Source: Eretmocerus hayati (lineage: Eukaryota > Arthropoda > Insecta > Hymenoptera > Aphelinidae). Taken from it: 64,000 nucleotides of DNA. The DNA lies in contig CM056743.1 in NCBI GenBank assembly GCA_029851415.1, positions 73,429,186 to 73,493,185 of the forward strand, written 5' to 3'. This document shows, piece by piece, positions 42,544-53,193 of the stretch. The translations under genes and the position numbers were made by a program. Below the pieces are notes generated by a model, which made no database searches, was not told the origin of the DNA, and worked only from the letters and a program-made list of their open reading frames with translations. The number at the start of each line of letters is the position of its first letter. Position 1 is the stretch's first letter.

Positions 42544-43069
42544 TTAATGAATATGACCACATTGTCGGACAACTGGAGTTCGATGTTTTCGATGACTTGT
42601 AATTGAAGTTCCATAAGGAGCGATTTTTTCATGTTAGTTCTCATCTATAGTTCGCAGCCCATGTACATTTATGAATAAGAGTAATGCACCTTTGAGACTG
42701 ATGTGACTGTTTTACGTTCTTTTTATCTTTAAGATTCATGACAGTTCTTCGATTTGGAGTAGAGTTGGTCTTTTTTCGATGAATTCAATTTCAGAGCGGG
42801 ATGATTCAACTTGCAGTGGCGATGTCACTAGAAGAGAACGGTATGGTGTGAACGATGACTTTCAGAGTGGATATAACGGGAATATCGATATGGCCTCGCT
42901 TAGTTGAGGCTTAGAGGCAATCCTGTAATAATCACGTTCGCTCGAACATCATCCGAAAAACTAACCCGCAGGCCCAAAGTTCTCTAATGGACGAGGTCCA
43001 TGAGACAGGCTTCGACCGAAATTCAGATACAAGCATTGAGTTGGATTATATAAGGACCTTCCCTACCTC
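42544..43069. other. 3' region of the transposase-like gene
   Basis: Non-coding sequence between the gene and the duplicated block. An AATGAATA-like AT-rich stretch follows the stop. No feature is recognised. Confidence 0.4.
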
Positions 43070-43820
43070 AGATAGTCACAGGTAAAGCCCCTTGGGGTTC
43101 ATCAGGCCTTCATAGTGGGCCCAAACTGACTCTCAATTCTCATGCAACTTCATCAGTAACAATGAAAGTCACTGCTTGTATGATGAAACCCAAGCTTTCG
43201 TCGATTGATTCCTGTATCACCTCTACAAATGAGAGTGGGTGGATGAGGACCAAAAAATCTCCTGTGCGGATTTGTATCAAATTGCACCGTCGATTCTCAA
43301 GAATAGACCTCCGATATATGATTCCATGGTTCGATTGGGCCCACAATGAGTGTAGTGAATAGACTCACAGTGGATTGCTCAACAGAAACTCGGGATTCCA
43401 CCTGTGGAAAAGAGATGTTTCCGACTCCATGTTGGGAGATTGACGGGAGGCTCAGGTTCATCTGTTGGATTGGGCCTACTAGACGAACCTTGGCCGAGAA
43501 CCATACGAACATTGAGCGAGACTATTTGAGGAACTCACTCCAGACATCCGCAGAACATTTCGACTACATATAGCTCAGAAAGTCACAATTAAGGGCCCTA
43601 CGGTTCATCAGGCCCTCGCAATGGGCCCAAATTGAGTCTTTATTATCATGCGACTTCATCAGTAACAGTGAAGGTCGCCACTTGTAAGCGAAACCCAAGC
43701 TTCCGGCGATTGATTCCTGTATCACCTCTACAAATGAGAGTGGGTACGTAAGGCCCAAAAAATCTCCTGTGCGGATTTGTATCTAATTGCAATAACGATT
43801 CTCAGAAATAGACCTCCGAG
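43070..43820. repeat. Direct duplication, about 250-bp units 495 bp apart
   Basis: The block at about 43,072-43,320 (from TCAGATAGTCACA through GGCCTTCATAGTGGGCCC, ATTGATTCCTGTATCACCTC and AAATCTCCTGTGCGGATTTG) recurs at about 43,568-43,815 with moderate divergence. Each copy ends in GATTCTCA(A)GAAATAGACC, which is also the inner edge of the TIR. It is probably a subterminal repeat generated with the right TIR. Confidence 0.75.
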
Positions 43821-44197
43821 ATCATTTCATATCATTTCGAGTATTTTGTCGGGAATTTGGTAGAGAATTAGGGCTTTAATGTGGTTTGGGCCCCTTATTT
43901 GGGCCTCAATCAAATTTTCGAGTTGACTATCTGATTCAGCATGCTAAATTACACTATCGAGAATTTTTTCAGATTTTTCTGAGGTCAAGTGTGAAATTGA
44001 CGAGTGAATCATGATAAAGATTCTGACAATCGATCGCTGGTGAGCGCCATCTCGGGTCGGGTTGTCGAGATTTCCAAAAAGGCCAGGTTGCATCGTAAAC
44101 TACAGGCTCCAAGCTTCAAAATGAGCCCTCGGTGGAATTTGTACCTTGCCCCAATTTTTGGACAGAGGGAGTGGCCTTTCTGACGGAGAATGACCCA
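43795..44197 (-). repeat. Right TIR of the 7.8-kb transposon
   Basis: Inverted partner of 36,356-36,762, with only scattered mismatches. It ends in ATGACCCA next to an AT microsatellite. Confidence 0.9.
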
Positions 44198-44218
44198 TAT
44201 ATATATATATATATATAC
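44197..44218. repeat. AT dinucleotide microsatellite
   Basis: About ten AT repeats directly at the outer edge of the right TIR. A second, longer AT run is at 44,775-44,800. Confidence 0.9.
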
Positions 44219-44416
44219 ATACACTTCTTTAACTAGAGATTCCGGGACGCGATGACGTCATTTCAGCGATATTTTGCCAAATTCCGGGACGCGTTCTAAA
44301 TTCTAGGACGTCCCGGAAGGCCTCCTTCTAGATTCATATATTCTGGGACGCGGCGAATAATATATTTTGCTATTTTCTGGGACGCGTGAAAATTTCGTGA
44401 TATTTTGAAAAAAACC

Positions 44417-44640
44417 ACTTTCTAAGCAAAGTTCTGTTATCTCCTCGGCGGTTATCTCCCACGAGGGATGGTTAGTGTTTTGAACGCAAAACGAAGTCTA
44501 AGCACACGTCTGTTATCTCCTCGGCGGTTATCTCCCACGAGGGATGGTTAGTGTTTTGAACGCAAAACGAAGTCTAAGCACACGTCTGTTATCTCCTCGG
44601 CGGTTATCTCCCACGAGGGATGGTTTAGTGTTTGAATAAA
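44417..44640. repeat. 76-bp tandem repeat, three copies
   Basis: TCTGTTATCTCCTCGGCGGT begins at 44,433, 44,509 and 44,585, exactly 76 bp apart, and the copies are nearly identical (GTTATCTCCCACGAGGGATG in each). The preceding 44,240-44,400 carries four GGGACGCG phrases at irregular spacing. No coding content is apparent. Confidence 0.9.
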
Positions 44641-45321
44641 AAAATACTTTCAACCCAAAATTTCCATTTTTACACGTTTTTGGAAAAATCCCAGTATTTG
44701 GGAAAATATACTCTTTTTCGTCCCAGATTTTATGAATCCATATCGGCGTCCCAGTATTTATAGCTATATGGATGTATATATATATATATATATATATATA
44801 GCATACTTTTGTACTCTGAATAAAACTGAATCGATGGAATCCGAAAATGAAATCTTCCCTTTTCATCATTTAAATTCTGTATAATCATTTTTGGAAATCG
44901 ATAGCAAATGAATTGCATAATCCGAGACGGATTTGGATTCTCTAAACTAATTCTGGCAGCTAATACCAGACTATTCTCCGGGCACTTATTTTAAGAGATT
45001 CGCAACTTTTGTAGCCTTTGAAGGGAGTCTATATGATTTATTCCTGTCAAATCATCGACTGTGATCTCCAAAAAACCCAAAAACCATTCCATTTGCAGCT
45101 GTCAAGTGCTCGCACATAATCTAATATGTCGCGTGTCACTTATATATCATCCCAAACTTTATACGCCACTTATATAATATACCTATATGATAAGAACGCG
45201 GGAGACCGAGCGAGCGAGATAACGCAGGCTCATGCTCGGATATCCGAGCTGTCCTCGTCTTCAACTCTTGCTCACATCTCGCATGGGATTTTTCGGGACG
45301 AATAGCGAGACTCGGCTGGCA
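44641..45321. other. Unassigned AT-rich region
   Basis: It holds the AT microsatellite at 44,775-44,800 and otherwise no recognisable gene. A TATATAG motif near 45,328 next to a GC-rich GGCGCGCCGC stretch is promoter-like, but nothing confirms it. Confidence 0.4.
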
Positions 45322-46266
45322 TCAGTATATAGCTGGCGCGCCGCACGCGATTATACCGTACCAAAGGTTTTGCGTAAACGTATCATTTTGCAAGACCGGA
45401 GCTGCAAGGGGGTATTTGGAACCTTTATCAGTAGCTAGTTGTGCCAAGACTCTCAATGCTGGATAAGGTGAACGAGCTAGTCCATACACGACAGTTATGA
45501 AGATGTCGACAAGCAATTGCTCATTAGGAGGCTTTCTCCAAAAAATATCTTGGACATGTCGATCGTTCGGATGGACAAGAATTTGCCGAAACAGTTTTGC
45601 AATGTCGGCACACAATACAAACTTATGCTGTCTCCAGCGTAAGATGGTGGAGGTTATGTCCTTCTGTAATTTAGGACTGGGGTGGAGGATTTTATTCAAT
45701 GAAAGTCCGTCTCTAGTAGGGGATGATCCGTTAAACACAACGCGTAGAGCAGTAGTGAAACTATCTGCTCGGAGCACGGGATGATGGGGAATGGAATACA
45801 GCAACGGATCACCCACTTGATTGAGGGGTAATTTTACCATGTGACCTAAGCTCTCATATTTTCCTAAAAAATCGGCATAAGGAATCATCAGCCCTGGATT
45901 TTTGACGAGGCGTTTCTTCAGACACTGAAAATTTTTGAGCGCCTGGCTGCGCAAGTCGCCGAGAGAGCTGGGTGACTGCTTGAATGTCAGTCGAACCATG
46001 TATCGGCCGTCTGGTGAACGAGTATGTGCCGACTGAAAGTGAAATTCACAGTCGAGATCTTCTGGGGTGAGCTTTGGCGAGGCACAAATGCGCTCGGCGT
46101 CCAAAAAGCTCGAAATTCCCTGATGCTCTGCGGTAGCAGTATGATGGGTATGCGACGGGATTTCGGGTGATTTGACTCGAGGAATGGGTACAGTGAGGAT
46201 GAATCCGAGGATAGTTTCTTGGGCGACCGGTTCATTAGGTCGACCGTGACAAGTGTTTCCAAGCAA
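45322..46266 (-). pseudogene. BEL/Pao RT fragment, minus strand
   Basis: The protein contains YMVRLTFKQSP, YADFLGKYESLGHM, HHPVLRADSFTTALRVVFNG, SLNKILHPSPKLQKDITSTI, FVLCADIAKLFRQILVHPND and VVYGLARSPYPALRVLAQLA: BEL/Pao RT motifs in order, up to just before the catalytic YVDD box. The frame is truncated there, and the downstream sequence is unrelated. It differs from the plus-strand copy at 12,114-15,799, so these are two separate insertions. Confidence 0.9.
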
Positions 46267-46302
46267 AATGCTCGTGAAATAGTCAGCACCGATCAGTACG
46301 AC

Positions 46303-46608
46303 TTAGTCAGCATCGATCTTGCGCGACTTTGAGGGGTTGGGGTCTGCTAAATCAAGCATCTGCAATTGAGGGGAAAAGTCACGAATATTGAATTTCGGGG
46401 GGTTATAAGCTCTCATCCGAGACAGCACCATCGCTTGGATCGAGATTCGCTCATCACACGAGGCAGTACGACTTATTCCGAACGACGTCACGTGCGAGGC
46501 ATTGCGTGAATGCTCGCCACCAAGACCAGCGATCGATGAATCGCATCGAGTTTTGCGTGATTTTAACGTCTGAACTAAATTTCCGGACAGTAGGATCGCT
46601 CCGAACAC
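46303..46608 (-). pseudogene. BEL/Pao protease-RT linker fragment, minus strand
   Basis: Located between the protease start and the RT, this frame includes SQAMVLSRMRAY-type text out of phase and a C-terminal DLADPNPSKSRKID that corresponds to the L-A-D-P-x-F/P block before the I-D-x-L-L/I-G-A-D segment of BEL/Pao proteases. Several frame changes separate it from its neighbours. Confidence 0.55.
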
Positions 46609-47003
46609 GGGTCAATCAACGCGCGAGTGCTATCGAAGTTTCCATCAGGCGATATTATAATCATACGCGCTGTCGCAAAGAGAACTGAGCATTTTTGCTC
46701 TGTCACAATAGCACTAGAGGTATGAGTATTTGTTAGATCACTATTATTCACCACTGTATCATCACTAGGATCGATCGAATTGCCAGATCCATCCCTAGAT
46801 TTTTCAAGGGTTTTAGCACCTTCAGCCGCAGGGGCTTTCAAATCATTTTTCGGTGGTTCCTTATGGAGAAATTCATGATGACGCGAATTAAAAATTTTAC
46901 AATTATATAAACTTTGGCAATCTTTGACTCCATGACCCTGAGCTAAACAACTAAAACATCTAAAGTCTTCGGAAATAAGTGGCTCACGTTGGTCGATGGT
47001 CAA
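46575..47003 (-). pseudogene. BEL/Pao gag zinc knuckles and protease active site, minus strand
   Basis: CFSCLAQGHGVKDCQ is a C-x2-C-x4-H-x4-C knuckle, followed by the related NCKIFNSRHHEFLHK, the usual BEL/Pao gag arrangement in which the second knuckle has lost one Cys. Further on, TRALIDPCSERSYCPEI occupies the protease active-site position, where D-x-G-S is expected; here it reads D-P-C-S, so the Gly is lost. It links gag to pol in the fragment. Confidence 0.8.
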
Positions 47004-47592
47004 GCTTCCTAATCAAAACATTGGGAAGGATTTTACTGGCGTCACCAATGAACGCGGCTCTCAAATATCGCAAACGATCAGCATCGGATAAATGAGGATG
47101 TGAAATAATAGTTGATGGAAAAAAGTCTTTGAACGAAAACAACTCAGCAGGATTTCCATCGAAGGTCGGCATCGGCAACTCTGGGAGGTGGAACCCCACG
47201 CCTGGCTGCACTTGAGCCGGCGCTGGGGCGTGACGATGAGTCTTGGCAGCAATCGCAGACATCTCGGCTCCCTGCAGCCTCTCGAGGATAAAGTCTCTGG
47301 CTTGATCATAAGCTACTTCGACTACCGTGATATTTTAATCCACGAAGTAGTCGTGCTGCAGGTCCTCGGAACTGACTTCAGCATACAGCTCTGCGTGCAA
47401 ATTCCGGCACGCATTCCATTTTCCGCCCAGTTTCGACAATTTACCCTTCACCAGCTGCTGAGAACGGTGTGCGTGTTCTTGCATTTGGTCGAGGGTGTTA
47501 ACTATTGACCCAGTAATGATGTCTTGTTTTGAAAAGAGCTTGGGGTACTCGTTACTCGACATTTTGAGGTTGATTCTGTGTGAAATCAACAA
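46984..47592 (-). pseudogene. BEL/Pao gag fragments, minus strand
   Basis: The later frame has FHLPELPMPTFDGNPAELFS, FKDFFPSTIISHPHLSDADR and LRYLRAAFIGDASKIL, the conserved L-P-x-F-x-G-x-x-x-x-(W)-F-x-x-x-F capsid-like start of BEL/Pao gag. The upstream frame (47,335-47,592) begins near MSSNEYPKLFSKQDIITGSI and has a helical stretch (LVKGKLSKLGGKWNACRNLH). The two are out of frame with each other. The 5' LTR should lie to the right, but I cannot delimit it. Confidence 0.8.
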
Positions 47593-47619
47593 ATATCAAT
47601 AATATCTTACGATTGACGT

Positions 47620-47998
47620 ACAAATTTTGAAGTGCACTCCAGCCCGCAAGTGTGGCGAGAGCGGGTGGAACAATTAGCGCGAGCATATAAACAGGTGAGC
47701 GCGGGAGATGATCGCTCGGAAATTGCGATCGAATCACAAGTTGAAAGTCCCGGCAGAAGCTCAAGCTCACGAGGCGAGGTGGAGTCGAGTGGTAAGTAAC
47801 ACGCTCACACTCGCATAAGCATATAGCACACATTAACAGCTTTGCGAAAAGTCCAAGGCAAGGAAGAGCAACTCGAGAGAGTGAATGAGATATCGCACAC
47901 AATGTGGCGTGCACCACTCGAACATATATCGCCTAAACGGACGATGTCCAATCGGCCGAGGTAGGTGTACTCATCGAGGGAGAGACTCGCGAGAGAGA
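47620..47998. other. Presumed BEL/Pao 5' flank
   Basis: Non-coding, moderately GC-rich sequence with no clear LTR boundary. Tandem GAGCGCGAG-like phrases occur. Nothing else is supported. Confidence 0.35.
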
Positions 47999-48292
47999 CA
48001 CTGGGGCCGGATTACGAACAAGCGAGGGCACAACGCGCACGATGCGCACGCCAAGCACGAGAAACGAGCGACCGAAAGACACGGAGCGCGCGAACCGCGA
48101 GTACCCCCACTATACCTCCCCAATGTAAAAGGCTCTGGTAAAAGGTATAGGGGCCGGTATAGTGGGGGTACTCGCGGTTCGCGCGCTCCGTGTCTTTCGG
48201 TCGCTCGTTTCTCGCGCTTGGCGTGCGCATCTTGCGCATCGTGCGCGTCGTGCGCTCGCTCGTGCGTTCGCTTGTTCGTAATCCGGCCCCTG
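47999..48292. mobile_element. GC-rich near-perfect palindromic MITE
   Basis: The left arm (CTGGGGCCGGATTACGAACA, then CGAGCGACCGAAAGACACGG and CGCGAGTACCCCCACTATA) is mirrored base for base on the right, ending GTAATCCGGCCCCTG. The arms are about 120-140 bp with a loop of about 50 bp near 48,130. It is markedly more GC-rich than its surroundings. Arg/Ala-rich open frames over it on both strands are by-products of composition. Confidence 0.9.
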
Positions 48293-49030
48293 AGGTGAGG
48301 TGAGCGGCGCGGCAAGAGGGGCTTGCACGCGTCAACGGCTGTTCAAACAGCACATCAGGAGATTGACTGCTCTACACATTAAAAGCTCACACGGACTAGA
48401 GTGACGTCACGTGTGGCGCAATGAAAATTTGACCAACTCGGCCGTTACAGCGGTGCGAGAGAGATAGAAGATTTCTCCTGTAGATGATCCTCACGTGTAG
48501 CTGCAAGCTCACACAGGGTTTATGGGGATCGCGCGACGATGCGGTTGTGACTTGCACACGAGGGTGGTGCTTCACTTTATCATACAATGCTCGTACGTCG
48601 CTCAGCTCGTTAATGATGAGCAAAGAGCGAGGGGGAAGGCGCCGAAATTCGGCACGATTTCCGCGCGGGAAATCATGAGAATCGATCTTAAACTTACTGC
48701 GAGTGACTCAAAATTCACCATGAGATCGGTGTAAATCTGCTCTTGCCGGCTCCTCATCCGGCTCGAAGGACCAGTGCTCGGGAGCTGAGGTGCTTCCCTT
48801 GGGGTTGGACCACGAGGATGAGGAGTTTGGAGCGGGGTTGGTGATCCAAGCGAGTGATTTGTATTTTCGTATAACTTCACAGAAAATCACATTCATTCAT
48901 TAAAGCTTACGATCTAAATACACAGTTTGTCAATCGCGTTCAGTACACTGAATCAGTCGTGCGAGGATGCACTTTTCTCTCAATCCGCGGGCACACAAAA
49001 GAATCCTTTAGTCGATATGATCGGCCGATG
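48293..49030. other. Unassigned region right of the palindrome
   Basis: No supported coding frame. It contains GTGACGTCACGTGTGG (48,402), a CRE-like palindromic motif. It could belong to a BEL/Pao LTR. Confidence 0.35.
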
Positions 49031-49034
49031 GTCG

Positions 49035-49110
49035 ATATATATGAGTCATTTCGGAGCATTTCGGCCAGAGGCGTCACCAGGGGGGTCTGGGAGAAATCCC
49101 AAAGAATTTT
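49035..49110 (+). repeat. Dispersed repeat A, copy 1
   Basis: GAGTCATTTCGGAGCATTTC and the following CGTCACCAGGGGGGTCTGGG match 55,028-55,105 in the same orientation with few changes. Confidence 0.75.
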
Positions 49111-49215
49111 TTTCCGTTAATCATCCAATCCTCAGACGGCGTTAAACTCCGTAATAACAGGTCTTGCACCTCTAATGCAAAATGGCGATGATTTAGGGCT
49201 GAATTGACCCCGTAA

Positions 49216-49530
49216 TCGTATTCAGATAATCATTTTGAGTCGGAAAAACATATTTGTATCCCTACTCTAGCCACTCGTCTCGTTTGTGGGCAAGAACACG
49301 AGGAATCGAGTCCTCGCTCACCTGCCCAATAATAGACGAAATAATGCCCATCTCGGACCTCATGGTCTGAGCTTCCAGCTCGCTTTTGGCTCGAGGCTCG
49401 CCTGCGGAAGTTCTTACACATATTTGGGGGTACATTGGGAAGTAATTCCACCCAGATTGGTGCACAATAACTCAGATGGGAGCATATGCGAGCCATGCCT
49501 ATGTCGGCATTCTAAGCAAAAACTCAAAAA
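49216..49530 (+). repeat. Dispersed repeat C, copy 1 (inverted partner at 58,452-58,755)
   Basis: Landmarks such as AGCCACTCGTCTCG, AATAATGCCCAT and CATATGCGAGCCATGCCT are found as reverse complements at 58,452-58,755 in mirrored order, with about 80-85 percent apparent identity by eye. Confidence 0.8.
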
Positions 49531-49599
49531 ACTGTATCTTTGGACGTACGCCAAAAATCAGGAGATGATTTCTCCACCAAAATTCTTCTTGATATTGTT

Positions 49600-49775
49600 A
49601 GTGCTCGTCTCAAATATTTCCATAGGTTTGGGGGCGAAAAAAGAAAAACGATTTTTGTAAATTGAGCTCCAAGTTTGGGGTTTTTACAAAACTGCTCAAC
49701 TTGTATCGGCTATAGCTCCTATATAAAGTACAATAATCGACTTCTACAGGTGGTCAAATTACATTTCTTTCTTTT
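49600..49775 (+). repeat. Dispersed repeat B, copy 1 (inverted partner at 55,450-55,622)
   Basis: ACTGCTCAACTTGTATCGGC and GCTCCAAGTTTGGGGT pair with GCCGATACAAGTTGAGCAGT and a matching block at about 55,450-55,622. Confidence 0.8.
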
Positions 49776-49849
49776 CGAGGAATCAAGGAGAAATCCATAT
49801 TATAGTGATGGGATTATAACGATAAATCATTGGGGTGGAGCCGATTGCG

Positions 49850-50380
49850 GTGTAGGGTGGATTTTAGAAGCCATCGTGGATGGATCATAGGGAGAAATGT
49901 GTGGCGGACATTGAAACGGGGAGTAAGGCGTATTCAAGAAGGCAGTGTGACGCGGTTCTGAGTAGGCAGTGGGGGACGCATTATAGAAGGGAAAGTAGGG
50001 CGGATCTTGAATGGCAGTGTCAGGCGGATTGTAGGAGGGGGTGTGGGCGAATTCTTTGAGGGCAGTGTGGGTCGGAGTGGGGCGTATTTCAGAAGGTAGT
50101 GTGGGGCGGACCTTGAACGGCAGTCTGGAGGGGGCAATAAAATGAAAAGTGGGTCGGATTTTGAACAATAGTGTGTGTCGGACTTTGGATGGCAACGGGG
50201 AGCGGACAATAAAATTGAGAACAGGGCGGATTCTGAAAGGCAGTGTAGGGCGGATCATAGCAGAGGGTGTGGGGCGGATTCTGAACGGCGATGAGGGGGG
50301 GGGGATTTCAGAAGGCAGCGTGGGGCGGACTCCGAACGGCAGTGTAAGGCGGACAATAAAGTGGAGTGTGGGACGGATCT
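49850..50380 (+). repeat. GC-rich minisatellite, left segment
   Basis: A tandem, variable unit of about 30-45 bp is built on GGCAGTGTGGGGCGGA followed by an A/T-rich tail such as TTCTGAACGG or CAATAAAATG. It is plus-strand G-rich. The same type of unit resumes at 54,340, so a truncated LINE appears to have inserted into one array. Confidence 0.85.
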
Positions 50381-50508
50381 GATTGATTGATAGATTGATT
50401 GATCAGGGATTTATTGAAGGCAGAGGGTAGACCCTATTTTCCTTTTCAGAGAAGCACATGTGTAACAATGAGATACAATAAATCTCATAAAGGACCTCAT
50501 GGAGATTG

Positions 50509-50516
50509 CTCTCATG
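50509..50516. repeat. 8-bp target duplication of hAT foldback, left copy
   Basis: CTCTCATG, repeated exactly at 53,035-53,042. Confidence 0.9.
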
Positions 50517-53034
50517 CAGGGTTGGTAGTCCATAACACGACACCTTAACTTTGCGATGTGTCACACATCGCACGATGTAGTTTTGACGCGGTGCGCGTGC
50601 GCGGGCATCTGGCTTCGAGATGAACGTTGCGCGCCGAAAGAGAAGCAGATGAGATGACAAACGAAAGGCGAAGGCATCGCCGGCTCGGCAGTCAGACGAA
50701 TATTTTTTGCATTTGTATTCGATTTGAATTTTTGATGAACTCAGAGTCATGAAGGGATATTCTCTGAGGACATGGGAATCGATTCATGCATTGACTTCAA
50801 ATCGAACCATGAAATTCGATTTCCATGACCACATCCAAGGAGGAAAAGGCAACTTTTCTCGATGTCCGGACTTGGTTTTCGACGCGGATTTTTAAAACTG
50901 TCTCGACTATAAATGCTTTCATCATCCCAAAGTGATAAATATTGGTTCTTTATCATTATAAAGGAGCCATTCATACAATGATTCCGAGTCGGCTGCTGAA
51001 ATTCGATTTTTGTTGCCACATACAAGGAGAAAAAGTCACATTTTTTTGGCGTCCCGACATGGTTTTCGACGAAGATTTCTCAATCTGACTCGAGTAAACA
51101 TTTCTTTATCAACCCGGACTGATAAATATAGCTTCTTCATCATCATGAGAAGCCATTTATGCATTTATTCCGAATCAAATCATGAAATTCGATTTTCGTT
51201 GCCACATCCAAGGAGGAAAAGTCAATTTTTTTCGATGCCCGGACTTGGTTTTCGACGCGGATTTTTAAAACTGTCTCGACTATAAATGCTTTCATCATCC
51301 CAAAGTGATAAATATAGGTTCTTTATCATTATTAGGAGCCATTCATACAATGATTCCGAGTCGGCTGCTGAAATTCGATTTTTGTTGCCACATACAAGGA
51401 GAAAAAGTCACATTTTTTTGGCGTCCCGACATGGTTTTCGACGAAGATTTCTCAATCTGACTCGAGTAAACATTTCTTTATCAACCCAGACTGATAAATA
51501 TAGCTTCTTCATCATCATGAGAAGCCATTTATGCATTTATTCCGAATCAAATCATGAAATTCGATTTTCGTTGCCACATACAAGGAGGAAAAGTCAACTT
51601 TTTTCGATGCCCGGACTCGGTTTTCGACGCGGATTTTCAATTTGACACGAGTAAAAATTTTTTCATCATTCCAAAGTCATAAGTATATGTTTTTCATTCT
51701 CGTGGAAAGCCATCCGTACATTTACTTCGAATCGAATCGTGAAATTCGATTTTCCTTTCCACATACGAGGAGAAAAAGTGAAATTTTTTCAATATTCCGA
51801 CTTGTTTTTCGACGCGGATTTCTCAATTCGACTCGAGTAAAAATCTCATGAGAAGAAAAACTCATATTCATCTTCTTGGGATGATAAGAAAATTTATAGT
51901 CGAGTCAGTTTGAAGATTTCGCGTCGAAAACCAATTCGGAAGATCGAAAAAATGTGAAATGTTTCCTTTGTATGTGGCATCGAAAATCGAATTTCATGAT
52001 TTGATTCGGAATAAATGCATAAATGGCTTCTCATGATGACGAAGAAGCTATATTTATCAGTCCGGGTTGATACAGAAATGTTTACTCGAGTCAAATTGAG
52101 AAATCTTCGTCGAGAACCATGTCGGGACGCCAAAAAAATGTGACTTTTTCTCCTTGTATGTGGCAACAAAAATCGAATTTCAGCAGCCGACTCGGAATCA
52201 TTGTATGAATGGCTCCTAATAATGATAAAGAACCTATATTTATCACTTTGGGATGATGAAAGCATTTATAGTCGAGACAGTTTTAAAAATCCGCGTCGAT
52301 AACCAAGTCCGGGCATCGAAAAAAGTTGACTTTTCCTCCTTGGATGTGGCAACGAAAATCGAATTTCATGATTTGATTCGGAATAAATGCATAAATGGCT
52401 TCTCATGATGACGAAGAAGCTATATTTATCAGTCCGGGTTGATAAAGAAATGTTTACTCGAGTCAGATTGAGAAATCTTCGTCGAAAACCATGTCGGGAC
52501 GCCAAAAAAATGTGACTTTTTCTCCTTGTATGTGGCAACAAAAATCGAATTTCAGCAGCCGACTCGGAATCATTGTATGAATGGCTCCTTTATAATGATA
52601 AAGAACCAATATTTATCACTTTGGGATGATGAAAGCATTTATAGTCGAGACAGTTTTAAAAATCCGCGTCGAAAACCAAGTCCGGACATCGAGAAAAGTT
52701 GCCTTTTCCTCCTTGGATGTGGTCACGGAAATCGAATTTCATGGTTCGATTTGAAGTCAATGCATGAATCGATTCCCATGTCCTCAGAGAATATCCCTTC
52801 ATGACTCTGAGTTCATCAAAAATTCAAATCGAATACAAATGCAAAAAATATTCGTCTGACTGCCGAGCCGGCGATGCCTTCGCCTTTCGTTTGTCATCTC
52901 ATCTGCTTCTCTTTCGGCGCGCAACGTTCATCTCGAAGCCAGATGCCCGCGCACGCGCACCGCGTGAAAACTACATCGTGCGATGTGTGACACATCGCAG
53001 AGTTAAGGTGTCGTGTTATGGACTACCAACCCTG
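50517..53034. mobile_element. hAT-type foldback element with arms of tandem 185-bp units
   Basis: The ends CAGGGTTGGTAGTCC and GGACTACCAACCCTG are perfect inverted repeats flanked by an exact 8-bp duplication (CTCTCATG), the integration signature of hAT transposons. Each arm exceeds 1.2 kb. After a unique 230-bp end segment, each arm consists of tandem units of about 185 bp marked by GAAATTCGATTTT (left arm near 50,812, 50,999, 51,184, 51,370, 51,555 and 51,740; right arm inverted near 51,970-52,730). The centre is near 51,870. Such architecture resembles the Drosophila Foldback/Galileo style of arm, but the termini say hAT. Translated frames in the units are not genes. Confidence 0.95.
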
Positions 53035-53042
53035 CTCTCATG
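53035..53042. repeat. 8-bp target duplication of hAT foldback, right copy
   Basis: Exact copy of CTCTCATG at 50,509-50,516. Confidence 0.9.
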
Positions 53043-53193
53043 GAGATTGATCTCATGGAGATTGCTCAAGTGGTGCCTAGTAAAGACTGGGAGATGCATC
53101 ACATATGTTTCAAGATAGCTTACATATAGAGAATTGTTTCAAATCATTGACTATGCTAAGACGGAATAAAAATGGACTCAAGCAGTAACTACC

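Larger units (their letters stand above)
36356..44197 (+). mobile_element. 7.8-kb DNA transposon with TIRs of about 405 bp and an intact spliced transposase-like gene
   Basis: The left end TGGGTCATTCTCCGTCAGAA is the reverse complement of the right end TTCTGACGGAGAATGACCCA, and the inverted similarity continues for about 405 bp on each side. Inside lie subterminal tandem repeats (36,766-37,215), a nested TA-flanked element (37,220-38,613), a two-exon gene with an open 644-aa frame (38,852-42,543), and a direct duplication (43,070-43,820) before the right TIR. The flanks are AACGTTAA and TATATATA, and no clear target duplication is visible, perhaps because the right flank has become an AT microsatellite. 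Superfamily unassigned. Confidence 0.8.

Noticed and set aside
44240..44760. Possible MITE between GGGACGCG and GCGTCCCAG motifs
   Set aside because: Inverted similarity is only about 10 bp and the flanking AT microsatellites make any target duplication meaningless.
47885..48298. Arg/Ala/Ser-rich frames on both strands, up to 137 codons
   Set aside because: Produced by the GC-rich palindrome; composition and symmetry explain them.
51286..51645. 119-codon frame and several like it in 50,747-52,804
   Set aside because: Translated 185-bp repeat units of the hAT foldback arms, not proteins.
50812..51860. Possible CRISPR-like array because of regularly spaced repeats
   Set aside because: The 185-bp units are similar along their whole length, with no unique spacers, and the context is eukaryotic transposon arms.
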